Below are positions 53,214 through 62,084 of a stretch of DNA of 64,000 bases, piece after piece. The DNA lies in assembly GCF_014243345.1 (NCBI RefSeq), contig NZ_JACLZF010000001.1, positions 62,001-126,000 on the forward strand, given 5' to 3'. This stretch comes from Robiginitalea sp. SC105 (GTDB taxonomy: Bacteria > Bacteroidota > Bacteroidia > Flavobacteriales > Flavobacteriaceae). The position numbers and the translations under genes are program-made. The notes under the pieces are model-generated. The model saw only the letters and a program-made list of their open reading frames with translations, was not told the DNA's origin and did no database searches. Every line of letters starts with the position of its first letter. The first letter of the stretch is position 1.

Positions 53214-53795
53214 ATGAGGCAATTCATTTGCGCAGGCCTGACGGCCATTTTACTGGGTAGTTGCGGCGTGGTCAAAAAAAAGACCACTTATGCCGACGGC
53301 CCTCCAACCGTTTCGGTGGTTGCGACGGATTCCGTTGCAGCCTCCGTGGAAGGTGAAAATACCCCTGCGGGGGAAGGAGCCTATACGGATACCCCGGGAC
53401 CAGAGGAAACCGTCCGGGCAGAGGCGGTAGTTCGAACGGCCCTGACCTATACAGGTACCCGTTATCGCTATGGAGGCACCACCCGCAAGGGCATGGATTG
53501 CTCGGGCCTGCTGTATGTGGCTTTCCAGGAACACGATTTCCCCATCCCGCGTGTATCCCGCGAAATGGCGGATGCGGGCAGGCGCGTACGGGTCCAGCAA
53601 TTGCGGAAGGGCGACCTGCTTTTTTTCAAGACCACCCGGCGGGGCGGTAAAATCAACCATGTTGGAATGGTGGTGGAAGTCGCAGGTGACGATGTGAAAT
53701 TCATCCATTCCACCACATCCAGGGGGGTGATTGTATCTTCCCTCCGGGAGGGCTTCTGGAATTATGCCTTTGTAAAGGCAACCCGGGTATTCTGA
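53214..53795 (+). CDS. NlpC/P60-family lipoprotein (cell-wall hydrolase)
   Basis: A 193-residue lipoprotein (TAILLGSCGVV, lipidated Cys17), a disordered Thr/Glu/Pro-rich spacer (about 25-68) and an NlpC/P60 domain with the catalytic triad Cys96 (MDCSGL), His149 (INHVGMV) and His165 (FIHSTT). The family cleaves peptide bonds in peptidoglycan stems. One base separates its stop from the comEC-like gene. Confidence 0.93.
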   Translation: MRQFICAGLTAILLGSCGVVKKKTTYADGPPTVSVVATDSVAASVEGENTPAGEGAYTDTPGPEETVRAEAVVRTALTYTGTRYRYGGTTRKGMDCSGLLYVAFQEHDFPIPRVSREMADAGRRVRVQQLRKGDLLFFKTTRRGGKINHVGMVVEVAGDDVKFIHSTTSRGVIVSSLREGFWNYAFVKATRVF

Positions 53796-53796
53796 C

Positions 53797-55932
53797 ATGG
53801 CCCCCCGGCGCACCCCTTCGGTCTGGATGGCCCTGGGGATGTGCTCCGGTATTTCCACTGCTTTCCTTTTGCATCCTGACCCCGGGACCTATGCCATGGT
53901 GTTGGTCACCTCCCTGTTCCTGTTGGCCGTCTCCCTGTACCGGCTACCCGCCTCCCTGTGCCGGTTAACCGCCTCCCTTTTCCCCATACCCGCCGGAATC
54001 CACCGGAAGCGGCCCCTTTGGCCCCGTATGTTTATGGGTGCCGCCTTCCTGGCATTTTTTGCGTTTGGCGGATGGTCGGCCTCCCAGCGCCTTCCCACGA
54101 ACCAGCCCCGGCATTACATCCATTTTCCCGCAGATACCAATACCTCCTGGCAGGTCCGCCTTTCGCAGCGGCTGCGGCCTACCCCCTACTCCCTCCGTTG
54201 GGTCGGCGTGGTGGAAAGAAGGCAGGGGGAACCTGCCCAGGGCAAAATCCTGGTGCAATTGCCCCCGGACACCCCGCAAAAAGGTTGGAAACCGGCCGAT
54301 GTCCTGATCATCCGCGGGCAGGCCGAACCGTTTCCCGAACCCCTCAACCCCCACCAGTTCGACTATGGGCGCTATATGCGCTCCCTGGGAATTGCCGGGC
54401 GCATCCGCCCTGTCCATAATGGGGTCTTTCATTTTCCCTCCGGTGCCAGGGGGATCGCGGAACATGCGGGGAGGTTGCGGCACCGGGTACTGGGTCTACT
54501 CGAAAATACCCGGTTCGGGGCCGAAACCAACGGGATGCTGCAGGCACTCATCCTGGGGGAGCGTTCCGGGCTGGACCCGGGGCTCTACCGGGCCTACCAG
54601 GAAGCAGGGGCCGTACACCTGCTGGCGGTTTCCGGGTTGCATGTAGGGATCTTTGCCGGGCTGGCCGGTTGGCTATTCTGGCCCCTGCGCAGGCTCAAGC
54701 GGGGCAAATGGCTGCATTTCCTGGCCGGTTTGCTGCTGCTGTGGTGCTATGCCGCTCTGGCGGGATTCGGTCCCTCCGTGGTCAGGGCCTCGGTCATGTG
54801 CTCCTTCCTTTCCTATGCCGTACTGTTGAACCGACGGGGCGACAGCCTGCATTTCCTGGCGCTGGCCGCGCTGATCATGCTCGGGCTGCTGGACCCGCTT
54901 TGGTTGTTCCAGGCCGGATTCCAGATGAGCTTTGCCGCGGTCTGGGCCATCCTGTCCCTGTATCCGTTCTGTATCCGCAAGTGGCCCTTTAAGCGGGGTA
55001 TCGGAAAGAAAATCGGCCAACTGCTATGCGTCAGCGGGTGTGCCCAACTCGGTGTCCTGCCGGTCAGCCTGTACTATTTCCACCAGTTCCCCCTCTTGTT
55101 CTGGGTATCCAACCTGTTGCTCGTCCCGCTCATGGGCATGGTGATCGCGTCGGGGTTTCTGCTGCTCCTGCTGGCGCTGACGGCATCCGTGCCGCCCTGG
55201 CTGCCAGGTCCTGCCGAGGCGTTCTTCGCCACCTTCAACCAGCTGGTGCACATCCTGGGCGGGCAGGGAAAGTTTCTCCTTACCGGTATTCCCTGGGACG
55301 GCATCCAACTGGCCGCCAGCCTGCTGGCACTGGCCGCATTTGGGAAATATACCGAAACCCTCCGGATCCGGTGGCTCGGCTATGCCGGGATCCTCCTGGT
55401 AGCCGTACAGGTACAGGACCTCCTGTCCACGCTTCAAAGCGCCCAAACACAGGAATGGCTCGTCCCCCACCGCTACGGGCAGAGCGCCCTGCTGATCCGG
55501 CAGGGCAGGGAATTAAGCCTCTGCACAACAACTGCCGGGGAATTTGAGGGCCTGGTCCGGGATTTTTCAACCGGGGAGCGAATCGGGAAAGTTTCCATAG
55601 CCCCCCTGTACCCGGCCTATGTCCTGGGGGGCAGGCGGTTTTTGCACATCGATGGCAGCGGGAATTACAACCCGGGGGGTGGTGCCCCGGCCTACCTGCT
55701 GCTGACGGGGTCGCCAAAAATCCATTTGGGCCGGGTACTGGACGAACTCAGGCCCGGGGTCGTCATCGCAGACGGCAGCAATTACAGCAGTTTTATCCGG
55801 CGTTGGGAAACCAGCTGCCGGGAGCGGGGCATCCCTTTCCACGACACGGCAGTGCAGGGCGCATACCGGTCGCCCATGGCCCGGTTGGCTAGTGTACGTT
55901 CCCCATCAGGCGCTTCATCAGGGGTGCCGTGA
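53797..55932 (+). CDS. comEC: ComEC/Rec2-family DNA-uptake channel protein
   Basis: A 711-residue polytopic membrane protein. The DUF4131-like OB region (about 90-200) is followed by the competence core with ALILGERSGLDPGLYRAYQEAGAVHLLAVSGLHVGIFAG (about 247-290), then eight or more helices. The C-terminal 170 residues correspond to the metallo-beta-lactamase region, but the HxHxDH motif is missing; DGSNYSSFIRRW remains. The family transports single-stranded DNA into the cytoplasm. An in-frame heptad tandem repeat (residues 46-66) lies near the first helices. The last 44 nt overlap the 3' end of the opposite peptide-transporter gene. Confidence 0.88.
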   Translation: MAPRRTPSVWMALGMCSGISTAFLLHPDPGTYAMVLVTSLFLLAVSLYRLPASLCRLTASLFPIPAGIHRKRPLWPRMFMGAAFLAFFAFGGWSASQRLPTNQPRHYIHFPADTNTSWQVRLSQRLRPTPYSLRWVGVVERRQGEPAQGKILVQLPPDTPQKGWKPADVLIIRGQAEPFPEPLNPHQFDYGRYMRSLGIAGRIRPVHNGVFHFPSGARGIAEHAGRLRHRVLGLLENTRFGAETNGMLQALILGERSGLDPGLYRAYQEAGAVHLLAVSGLHVGIFAGLAGWLFWPLRRLKRGKWLHFLAGLLLLWCYAALAGFGPSVVRASVMCSFLSYAVLLNRRGDSLHFLALAALIMLGLLDPLWLFQAGFQMSFAAVWAILSLYPFCIRKWPFKRGIGKKIGQLLCVSGCAQLGVLPVSLYYFHQFPLLFWVSNLLLVPLMGMVIASGFLLLLLALTASVPPWLPGPAEAFFATFNQLVHILGGQGKFLLTGIPWDGIQLAASLLALAAFGKYTETLRIRWLGYAGILLVAVQVQDLLSTLQSAQTQEWLVPHRYGQSALLIRQGRELSLCTTTAGEFEGLVRDFSTGERIGKVSIAPLYPAYVLGGRRFLHIDGSGNYNPGGGAPAYLLLTGSPKIHLGRVLDELRPGVVIADGSNYSSFIRRWETSCRERGIPFHDTAVQGAYRSPMARLASVRSPSGASSGVP
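53932..53994 (+). repeat. Three 21-bp tandem repeats within comEC
   Basis: Three in-frame copies of a 21-bp unit encode SLYRLPA, SLCRLTA and SLFPIPA (residues 46-66). The first two units differ at few bases; the third is more diverged. A preceding segment SLFLLAV may be a fourth, decayed copy. Confidence 0.65.
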
Positions 55933-57421
55933 CGAGCACGATGACCGCGGCACCCAGGGCATACTGGGCGATGAGTTCAAAACCCCCCGTATATGTATCC
56001 AGTGTCTGCAGGCCGCGTACGTCCGGGTCATCGCTTTCAATGGCGAGCTGTTTCCCGATAAAGCCCACCACCTGGAAGGCGAAGGCCGAGGAAAGGAACC
56101 ACACCCCCATCATAAAAGCGACGATCCGTTTGGGCGACAGGTCGGTGATCTTGGATAGCCCCACCGGGGACATGAAAAGCTCCCCCACCGAAATCAGGAA
56201 GTACATGATCAGCAGGTAGGAGAACGGCACCATCCCGTTTTCATCCGCGCTGCCACCGCTCATCGCCAGGATATAGAAACTGATGCCGGCAAAGGCCAGC
56301 CCCAACCCGAACTTATAGGGGGTTCTGGGGTTGAGGTTCTTTTTGGAGAGCCAGGTAAACAACATGGATATGGGGATGGACAGGATGATGATCCACATGG
56401 AATTCAGCGCATTGGTCTGGGCTGCATCGATTACAGAGAGGTTGACGTTCCGGTCGGCAAAAAGGGTGATCACACTACCCGACAATTCGTGAAAACCCCA
56501 GAAGATGGTCATAAAAAGGGTAATAAGCACCGCCATAAACAACTTCTTCCGCTCATCGAGGGTAGCCTTGTACATGATGTAGCCCAGATAGCCCAGGATG
56601 AAAAAGGCAATCCCCTTGAAGATGATGTTTACGATATTCTGGTCCTCGAAGAAGCTGCCCGATTCACCAAGGGGCCTGTAGGAGGCCAGCAGCAGGGCCA
56701 CCACGGGTGCGGAAAGGGCCGCGATCAGGGGTACCATCGTTTTCTGGGGGATCCCGGCCAGGCGCTTGTCAAGTACCTGCTGGCTGGGGGCCTTCCCCCG
56801 GTCCCCGAACACGTTCTTTTTGATCCCGCTCCAGAAGAAAATCAAACCCGTGAGCATCCCGATGCCGGCAAGGCCAAAACCGTAATGCCAGCCGAACTCC
56901 CGGCCCAGCCACCCGCAAAGCAGGGGGGCGACAAAGCCGCCGATGTTGATCCCCATGTAGAATATCACAAAACCCGAATCCTTGCGCGGATCCCCCTCCT
57001 TGTAGAGCGAGCCCACAAACGTGGAGATGTTTGGTTTGAAAAAGCCGTTGCCCACCACGATGAGCGCCAGGGCCAGGTAGAAGGCCACATTGTGTTCCAC
57101 CGCCAGTACAAAATGGCCGATGGCCATGAGGATACCGCCCAGGAAAATGGACCGCCGCATCCCCAGGATGGTGTCGGAAACCCGCCCGCCGATCACCGTG
57201 GAGGCATATACCAGGGAACCGTAACTCGAATAAACAGCCGCCGCCGCATAGTCCCTTTCCACCAGGGCTTCAAAGATAACGTTGACCATGTACAGGGTGA
57301 GCAGCGCGCGCATCCCGTAAAAGCTGAAGCGTTCCCAGAGTTCTGCAAAAAAGAGATAAAAAAGGCCCTTTGGATGCCCAAAGAGCTGCTTTTCTTCCAT
57401 GAATTCAGAGCGTGTTTCCAT
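55889..57421 (-). CDS. POT-family proton-coupled oligopeptide transporter
   Basis: A 510-residue MFS transporter of the POT/PTR family. Motifs: the H1 motif FAELWERFSFYGMRALLTLYM (ExxER type), GGRVSDTILGMRRSIFLGG, NGFFKPNISTFVGSLY (PTR signature) and FYMGINIGGFVAPLLCGWLG. It imports di- and tripeptides with protons. The start METRSEFMEEKQLF (57421) lies 34 nt after the DPP IV-like gene; an earlier ATG at 57475 overlaps that gene and is less likely. The pair fits peptide cleavage plus uptake. Its 3' end overlaps comEC by 44 nt. Confidence 0.93.
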   Translation of the reverse strand: METRSEFMEEKQLFGHPKGLFYLFFAELWERFSFYGMRALLTLYMVNVIFEALVERDYAAAAVYSSYGSLVYASTVIGGRVSDTILGMRRSIFLGGILMAIGHFVLAVEHNVAFYLALALIVVGNGFFKPNISTFVGSLYKEGDPRKDSGFVIFYMGINIGGFVAPLLCGWLGREFGWHYGFGLAGIGMLTGLIFFWSGIKKNVFGDRGKAPSQQVLDKRLAGIPQKTMVPLIAALSAPVVALLLASYRPLGESGSFFEDQNIVNIIFKGIAFFILGYLGYIMYKATLDERKKLFMAVLITLFMTIFWGFHELSGSVITLFADRNVNLSVIDAAQTNALNSMWIIILSIPISMLFTWLSKKNLNPRTPYKFGLGLAFAGISFYILAMSGGSADENGMVPFSYLLIMYFLISVGELFMSPVGLSKITDLSPKRIVAFMMGVWFLSSAFAFQVVGFIGKQLAIESDDPDVRGLQTLDTYTGGFELIAQYALGAAVIVLVTAPLMKRLMGNVH

Positions 57422-57455
57422 CGGTTGGTTGGGTTTGGTTATCAGTTGGTTTTTT

Positions 57456-59621
57456 TTACAGGTTCTCCAGGACAAACCGGGTCATCTTGGCATACAGGTG
57501 GAGCCTTGTGTTCCCCCCGTATATCCCGTGGTTTTTATCCGGGTAGATGGCCCATTCAAAGGGTTTGTTCGCCTGGACGAGCGCTTCGATCATGCGCATG
57601 GTATTCTGCACGTGTACATTGTCGTCGGCCGACCCGTGTACCAGCAGGTAATCCCCCTTTAACCGTTCCGCAAAGGACAGGGGGGAATTTTCGTCGTACC
57701 CGCCGGGGTTTTCCTGGGGGGTCTGCATGTAGCGCTCCGTATAGATGGTGTCGTAAAAGCGCCAGCTGGTGACCGGGGCCACCGCGATGGCCATTTCAAA
57801 GGTGTCGTTCCCCTTGAGGATGCAATTGGTGGACATAAAGCCGCCATAGCTCCATCCCCAGATACCGGTGCGTGCCGCATCGATATAGGGTCGCTCACTC
57901 AGCGCCCTGGCGGCGGCAATCTGGTCTTCCACCTCGTATTTCCCCAGTTCCTTCTGGGTGACCTTTTTAAAATCCCGGCCCTTGAGGCCCGTCCCCCGGC
58001 CATCCACACAGGCGATTATATACCCCTCGGAGGCGAGCATCTGATGCCAGTAGTCATTGCTGCCGTGCCAGCGGTTTGCCACCTGTTGGGAACCGGGTCC
58101 GCTGTACTGGAACATGAACAACGGGTACTGCTTCCCCGGGTCAAAATCGACCGGTTTGATCATGTACATGTTCAATTCGTTCCCGTTCACCTCCAGGGTG
58201 CTGAACTCCTTGGCGGCCATTTCGAACCCGGCCAGGCGGTCCAGGAGGGCCTGGTTGTTCCGGAGTTCCTTGATCGGCGTGCCGTCTGCTGCATCGTGCA
58301 GCGTATACCTTGGCGGGGTATCCACATTGCTGAAGGAATCGATAAAATAGCTGAAGTCCGCACTGAAAGTGGCCTGGTGCGTCCCGGCTCCCTGGCTGAG
58401 CCGGCGGGTGCCCCGGCCCCGGTCGGAGACGCTGTAGATATCCCTCAGGATGGAGCCCTCGGTGGTAGCCTGGTAATAGATGCGCCCCTTCCGGGCGTCA
58501 TAGCCGTAATACGCAGTCACTTCCCACGGGCCGCTGGTCAGTTGCCGAAGCTGTGCCCCATCCCGGTCGTGGAGGTAGATATGGTTGAAGCCGTCCTTCT
58601 CGCTGGTCCAGATAAAGCGGTCGTCCGGGAGGAAGGTGAGGTTATCGGTCACGTCCACATAGGCGGCATCCACCTCCTCGAGCAATACGCTGCTCGCAAG
58701 GCTTCCCGCATCCACCTTATGCAGGACGAGGCGGTCCTGGTGGCGGTTCAGCGTCTGAACGCTCAGGTGGTCGGGATGGTTCATCCACTGGATCCTGGGG
58801 ATGTAATAGGCTTCCCCCAGGTCGACCTCCCGGGTGGATCCGGAGGCGAGGTCGTGGATAAAGAGCGTAACCACCGAATTTGTTTCCCCGGCTTTGGGGT
58901 ACTTGAATTGCTGGGGGCTCGGGTACAGGTCGCTGCCGTAGACATCCATGGAAAATTCCGGCACCTCCCGCTCGTCGAATCGGAGGAAGGCCAGCTTGTT
59001 GCCTTCGGCATTCCATTCAAAGGCCCGCACAAAGGCAAACTCCTCTTCGTAGACCCAATCGGTCACCCCGTTTATGATGGCGTTGCGCACCCCATCCGTG
59101 GTTATCTGTTGCAGGGCGCCCGAGCTGAGGTCCAGCACAAAGAGGTTGTTTTCATCCACAAAAGCCACTTTCCCGCCATCGGGGGAAAGGGTGGGTTCCT
59201 GAATCTTGCGGTCGGAAACCTGGGTAAGGCGCTGGCTGTCCAGGTCGTATACGTAATATACCCCCAAACGCGACCTCCGGTAGATGGGTTCCACCTGGGT
59301 GGCAATCAGCAGTTTCGATTCGTCCGCGCTAAAGGTATAAGAGGTGAAAAAGGGGATCCCCCGGGCAGAATCGGTCTTGAGGAGGGTGGCTACCTGCTGC
59401 TGGGTCCGGTATTCATACTTGTCGACCGAGGCTATCTGTCGCTGCCGGTCCGTATTCAGGACGGTATAGTGCTGCCCGTCCTGCATGGACCTCAGGGCTT
59501 CAAGGCCCTCGGTGCGGAATGTGCCCCCCCATATATCTTCCAGGGTGATTTTTTGCGTTTGGGCCAGCAAGGCAGGGGCCGATAATATCCAGAGCAGGAT
59601 CAGCCCGTTTCGGAATTTCAT
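57456..59621 (-). CDS. Secreted dipeptidyl peptidase IV-like S9 peptidase
   Basis: A 721-residue protein with a signal peptide (MKFRNGLILLWILSAPALLAQ), a beta-propeller DPP IV N-terminal domain (about 90-450) and a C-terminal alpha/beta-hydrolase. The triad is Ser in GWSYGGF (about 591), Asp in HGSADDNVH (about 664) and His in DKNHGIYG (about 698). EEEFAFVRAFEWN matches the Glu motif that binds the peptide N-terminus. It removes dipeptides, commonly Xaa-Pro, in the periplasm. The start 59621 begins right at the signal peptide. Operon with the POT transporter. Confidence 0.94.
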   Translation of the reverse strand: MKFRNGLILLWILSAPALLAQTQKITLEDIWGGTFRTEGLEALRSMQDGQHYTVLNTDRQRQIASVDKYEYRTQQQVATLLKTDSARGIPFFTSYTFSADESKLLIATQVEPIYRRSRLGVYYVYDLDSQRLTQVSDRKIQEPTLSPDGGKVAFVDENNLFVLDLSSGALQQITTDGVRNAIINGVTDWVYEEEFAFVRAFEWNAEGNKLAFLRFDEREVPEFSMDVYGSDLYPSPQQFKYPKAGETNSVVTLFIHDLASGSTREVDLGEAYYIPRIQWMNHPDHLSVQTLNRHQDRLVLHKVDAGSLASSVLLEEVDAAYVDVTDNLTFLPDDRFIWTSEKDGFNHIYLHDRDGAQLRQLTSGPWEVTAYYGYDARKGRIYYQATTEGSILRDIYSVSDRGRGTRRLSQGAGTHQATFSADFSYFIDSFSNVDTPPRYTLHDAADGTPIKELRNNQALLDRLAGFEMAAKEFSTLEVNGNELNMYMIKPVDFDPGKQYPLFMFQYSGPGSQQVANRWHGSNDYWHQMLASEGYIIACVDGRGTGLKGRDFKKVTQKELGKYEVEDQIAAARALSERPYIDAARTGIWGWSYGGFMSTNCILKGNDTFEMAIAVAPVTSWRFYDTIYTERYMQTPQENPGGYDENSPLSFAERLKGDYLLVHGSADDNVHVQNTMRMIEALVQANKPFEWAIYPDKNHGIYGGNTRLHLYAKMTRFVLENL

Positions 59622-59747
59622 AGGATCGGGAAAAGGGTTACAAACTTTCAAGTTTATGAATATTTTGCCAGAAAGCGCAACAATAGGCCCAAATTCTTAC
59701 CCTGTCCCCGGGGCCTCAAAAGCGCCGCAACTTTTGGGGTGATTCCG

Positions 59748-59755
59748 TATCTTTA
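59748..59755 (+). promoter_or_regulatory. -7-like box before HMG-CoA reductase
   Basis: TATCTTTA matches TAnnTTTG with one mismatch; 19 nt upstream of ATG 59775. Confidence 0.45.
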
Positions 59756-59774
59756 GCCCCAGAACCCCAAGTAA

Positions 59775-61097
59775 ATGTCCGATCCCGTCCAAGGATTCTC
59801 CCGGTTTACCAAAGAAGAAAAAATCCAGTGGATTGCGCGCCGCTACACGGCCCATCCCCAACAAACCGAGGAGCTCCTAAAAAAATACTGGAACGCCGAC
59901 GATCAGCTACAGCGGCTCCACGATGAATTCATAGAAAATACCATCAGCAACTTCTACCTTCCCCTGGGGGTTGCCCCCAATTTCAACATCAACGGTGACC
60001 TGTATGCCATCCCGATGGCCATTGAGGAAAGTTCCGTGGTTGCCGCGGCCAGCAAGGCCGCCAAATTCTGGGGTAGCCGGGGCGGTTTTCGCACCCGGGT
60101 CCTCGGGACGCGAAAGGTAGGCCAGGTGCACTTCCGGTTCCCGGGCGACCCCGGGACACTCAAGGCCTTCGTCGAGGCGGCCATGCCCGCCATTATGCAG
60201 GATTCCGAGGGACTCACGAGGAACATGGAGCGGCGCGGGGGCGGGATCAGTTCCATTACCCTCCGGGACAAACGCAACGCACTCCCGGGATACTACCAGT
60301 TGCATTGCGAGTTTGAGACCCGGGATGCGATGGGGGCCAATTTTATCAATTCCTGCCTGGAGCAGTTTGCAGCCACCCTGGTGGCAGAAGCCCGAACATA
60401 CCCCGCTTTCAGGGATATGGACCAACCGATCGAGGTGCTGATGAGCATCCTCTCCAACTATGTCCCCGACTGCCTGGTCCGTGCCGAAGTGAGGTGCCCG
60501 GTGGCCGACCTGGACCAGGATTTCGGGATGGACGGGAAGACGTTCGCCAAGCGGATGGTGCAGGCGGTACAAATTGCCGAAGCGGAGCCCTTCCGCGCCG
60601 TCACCCACAACAAGGGCATCATGAACGGCATCGATGCGGTGGTGATTGCCACGGGCAACGATTTCCGGGCAGTTGAAGCCGGAGTGCATGCCTATGCTGC
60701 CCGCAGCGGCACCTACCGGAGCCTGAGCCATGCGGAAATCTCTGAGGGGGAATTCCGGTTTTCCCTGGAGGTCCCCCTTGCACTGGGCACGGTCGGCGGG
60801 CTGACACAGCTCCACCCCCTGGTCAAAATGGCCCTGGAGATCCTTGGGAACCCCTCCGCACCCAAACTAATGGAGATTACGGCTGCCGCGGGGCTTGCAC
60901 AGAATTTCGGGGCACTGAGTTCCCTGGTTACTGTCGGGATACAGCGCGGCCACATGAAGATGCACCTGTTGAATATCCTGAACCAGCAGGGTGCGAGCCA
61001 GCAGGAAAAGGAATACCTGATCGATTATTTCCGTACCCATACGGTGAGCCACAGCGAGGTAATGGAGCAATTGAACCTATTGCGGAACCCCGGATGA
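59775..61097 (+). CDS. Hydroxymethylglutaryl-CoA reductase, class II type
   Basis: A 440-residue enzyme. Catalytic residues are visible: Glu in EESSVVAAASKAAKFW (84/85), Lys280 in THNKGIMNGIDAVV, Asp296 in GNDFRAVEAG and His393 in IQRGHMKMH. The DAMGANFIN motif (184-192) binds the coenzyme or substrate. There are no membrane helices, as in the bacterial class. The direction in this organism should be synthetic (HMG-CoA to mevalonate), since the next gene is a GHMP kinase and the mevalonate pathway is common in Flavobacteriia (family knowledge). The genes overlap by 4 nt. Confidence 0.95.
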   Translation: MSDPVQGFSRFTKEEKIQWIARRYTAHPQQTEELLKKYWNADDQLQRLHDEFIENTISNFYLPLGVAPNFNINGDLYAIPMAIEESSVVAAASKAAKFWGSRGGFRTRVLGTRKVGQVHFRFPGDPGTLKAFVEAAMPAIMQDSEGLTRNMERRGGGISSITLRDKRNALPGYYQLHCEFETRDAMGANFINSCLEQFAATLVAEARTYPAFRDMDQPIEVLMSILSNYVPDCLVRAEVRCPVADLDQDFGMDGKTFAKRMVQAVQIAEAEPFRAVTHNKGIMNGIDAVVIATGNDFRAVEAGVHAYAARSGTYRSLSHAEISEGEFRFSLEVPLALGTVGGLTQLHPLVKMALEILGNPSAPKLMEITAAAGLAQNFGALSSLVTVGIQRGHMKMHLLNILNQQGASQQEKEYLIDYFRTHTVSHSEVMEQLNLLRNPG

Positions 61098-62017
61098 AAA
61101 CCGAATTTTTTGCGCATGGCAAATTGTTGCTGTCCGGCGAATATGCCGTGTTGGACGGCGCCCTCGCCCTGGCACTGCCAACACGCCCCGGGCAGCACCT
61201 CAGGGCAGAAACCGGGAGTGGCGCGGAGCTTCACTGGACCAGCCTGGAAGCCGATGGCAGCATCTGGCTGGAGGCCCGCTTCGGCCCCGGGGAACTGGAC
61301 GCCCCTTTAGAAAGCCGCAGATTCCCGGCAGCACCAAAGCAACGCCTGTTGTACCTCCTGCAGGCTGCAGTCCGGCTACATCCCGGTTTCCGGGATCGGA
61401 TTTCGGGTACCCGGGTGGAGACCCGGCTGGACTTCCCCAAAAACTGGGGCCTGGGGACTTCCTCTACCCTGGTGGCCAACCTGGCTGCCTGGAGCGGTGC
61501 GGACCCCTATGAACTCCTTGCCCTTACCTTTGGCGGCAGCGGGTATGACCTGGCCTGTGCCCGTGCCGGGGGCCCCATTTTTTACCAAAAGCGCAATAAC
61601 GGGCAACCGCTCGTGGAACCTGTGGATTTCCGTCCCCCGTTTACGGATTCCCTCCACCTTATTTACCTGAACGAGAAACAGGACAGCCGGGAAGGGATCC
61701 GTCGGTACCTCAGCCTGGGAAAACCTTCGCCTGCCGCCTTAGAGGAGGTATCCGATCTCAGCCGGGCCCTGGCGGCCGCAGCAGACCTGCCAACCTTCCG
61801 GGAAATCCTCGAACGGCACGAGGCCCTGGTATCCTCCTGGCTGGGGATGCCCCCGGTAAAGCATCGGTTGTTCCCCGATTACCCCGGGAGCATCAAGAGC
61901 CTGGGGGCCTGGGGAGGGGATTTTGTACTGGCCGCCGGCCAACCCGGGGACGCTGCATATTTCCGGGAAAAAGGCTACGCCACCTGCCTCAGCCTCCGGG
62001 AACTGGTACTGCCGTAA
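61094..62017 (+). CDS. GYDIA-family GHMP kinase (mevalonate-pathway type)
   Basis: A 307-residue small-molecule kinase: FFAHGKLLLSGEYAVLDG (N-terminal GHMP block), the phosphate loop NWGLGTSSTLVANLA (about 116-130) and GSGYDLACA (about 149-157), which is the family motif GYDIA with Leu in place of Ile. LGAWGGDFVLAA is the C-terminal glycine motif. It lies in a 4-nt overlap after HMG-CoA reductase. The likely role is phosphorylation of mevalonate or of a phosphorylated intermediate; which step is not clear from sequence. Confidence 0.9.
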   Translation: MKTEFFAHGKLLLSGEYAVLDGALALALPTRPGQHLRAETGSGAELHWTSLEADGSIWLEARFGPGELDAPLESRRFPAAPKQRLLYLLQAAVRLHPGFRDRISGTRVETRLDFPKNWGLGTSSTLVANLAAWSGADPYELLALTFGGSGYDLACARAGGPIFYQKRNNGQPLVEPVDFRPPFTDSLHLIYLNEKQDSREGIRRYLSLGKPSPAALEEVSDLSRALAAAADLPTFREILERHEALVSSWLGMPPVKHRLFPDYPGSIKSLGAWGGDFVLAAGQPGDAAYFREKGYATCLSLRELVLP

Positions 62018-62035
62018 GTAACCCCACAAAAAAAA

Positions 62036-62061
62036 TCCCGCAGCTGCCAGGCAGTGCGGGA
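62036..62061 (-). terminator. Terminator between the GHMP kinase and the foldase gene
   Basis: A stem of 7 + 5 bp with one bulged G (TCCCGCA-G-CTGCC, loop, GGCAG-TGCGGGA). On the minus strand it is followed by eight T, so it mainly ends the ppiD-like transcript; on the plus strand ACCTTTTG follows. Confidence 0.8.
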
Positions 62062-62084
62062 CCTTTTGATTTTCTGCTACCGCA

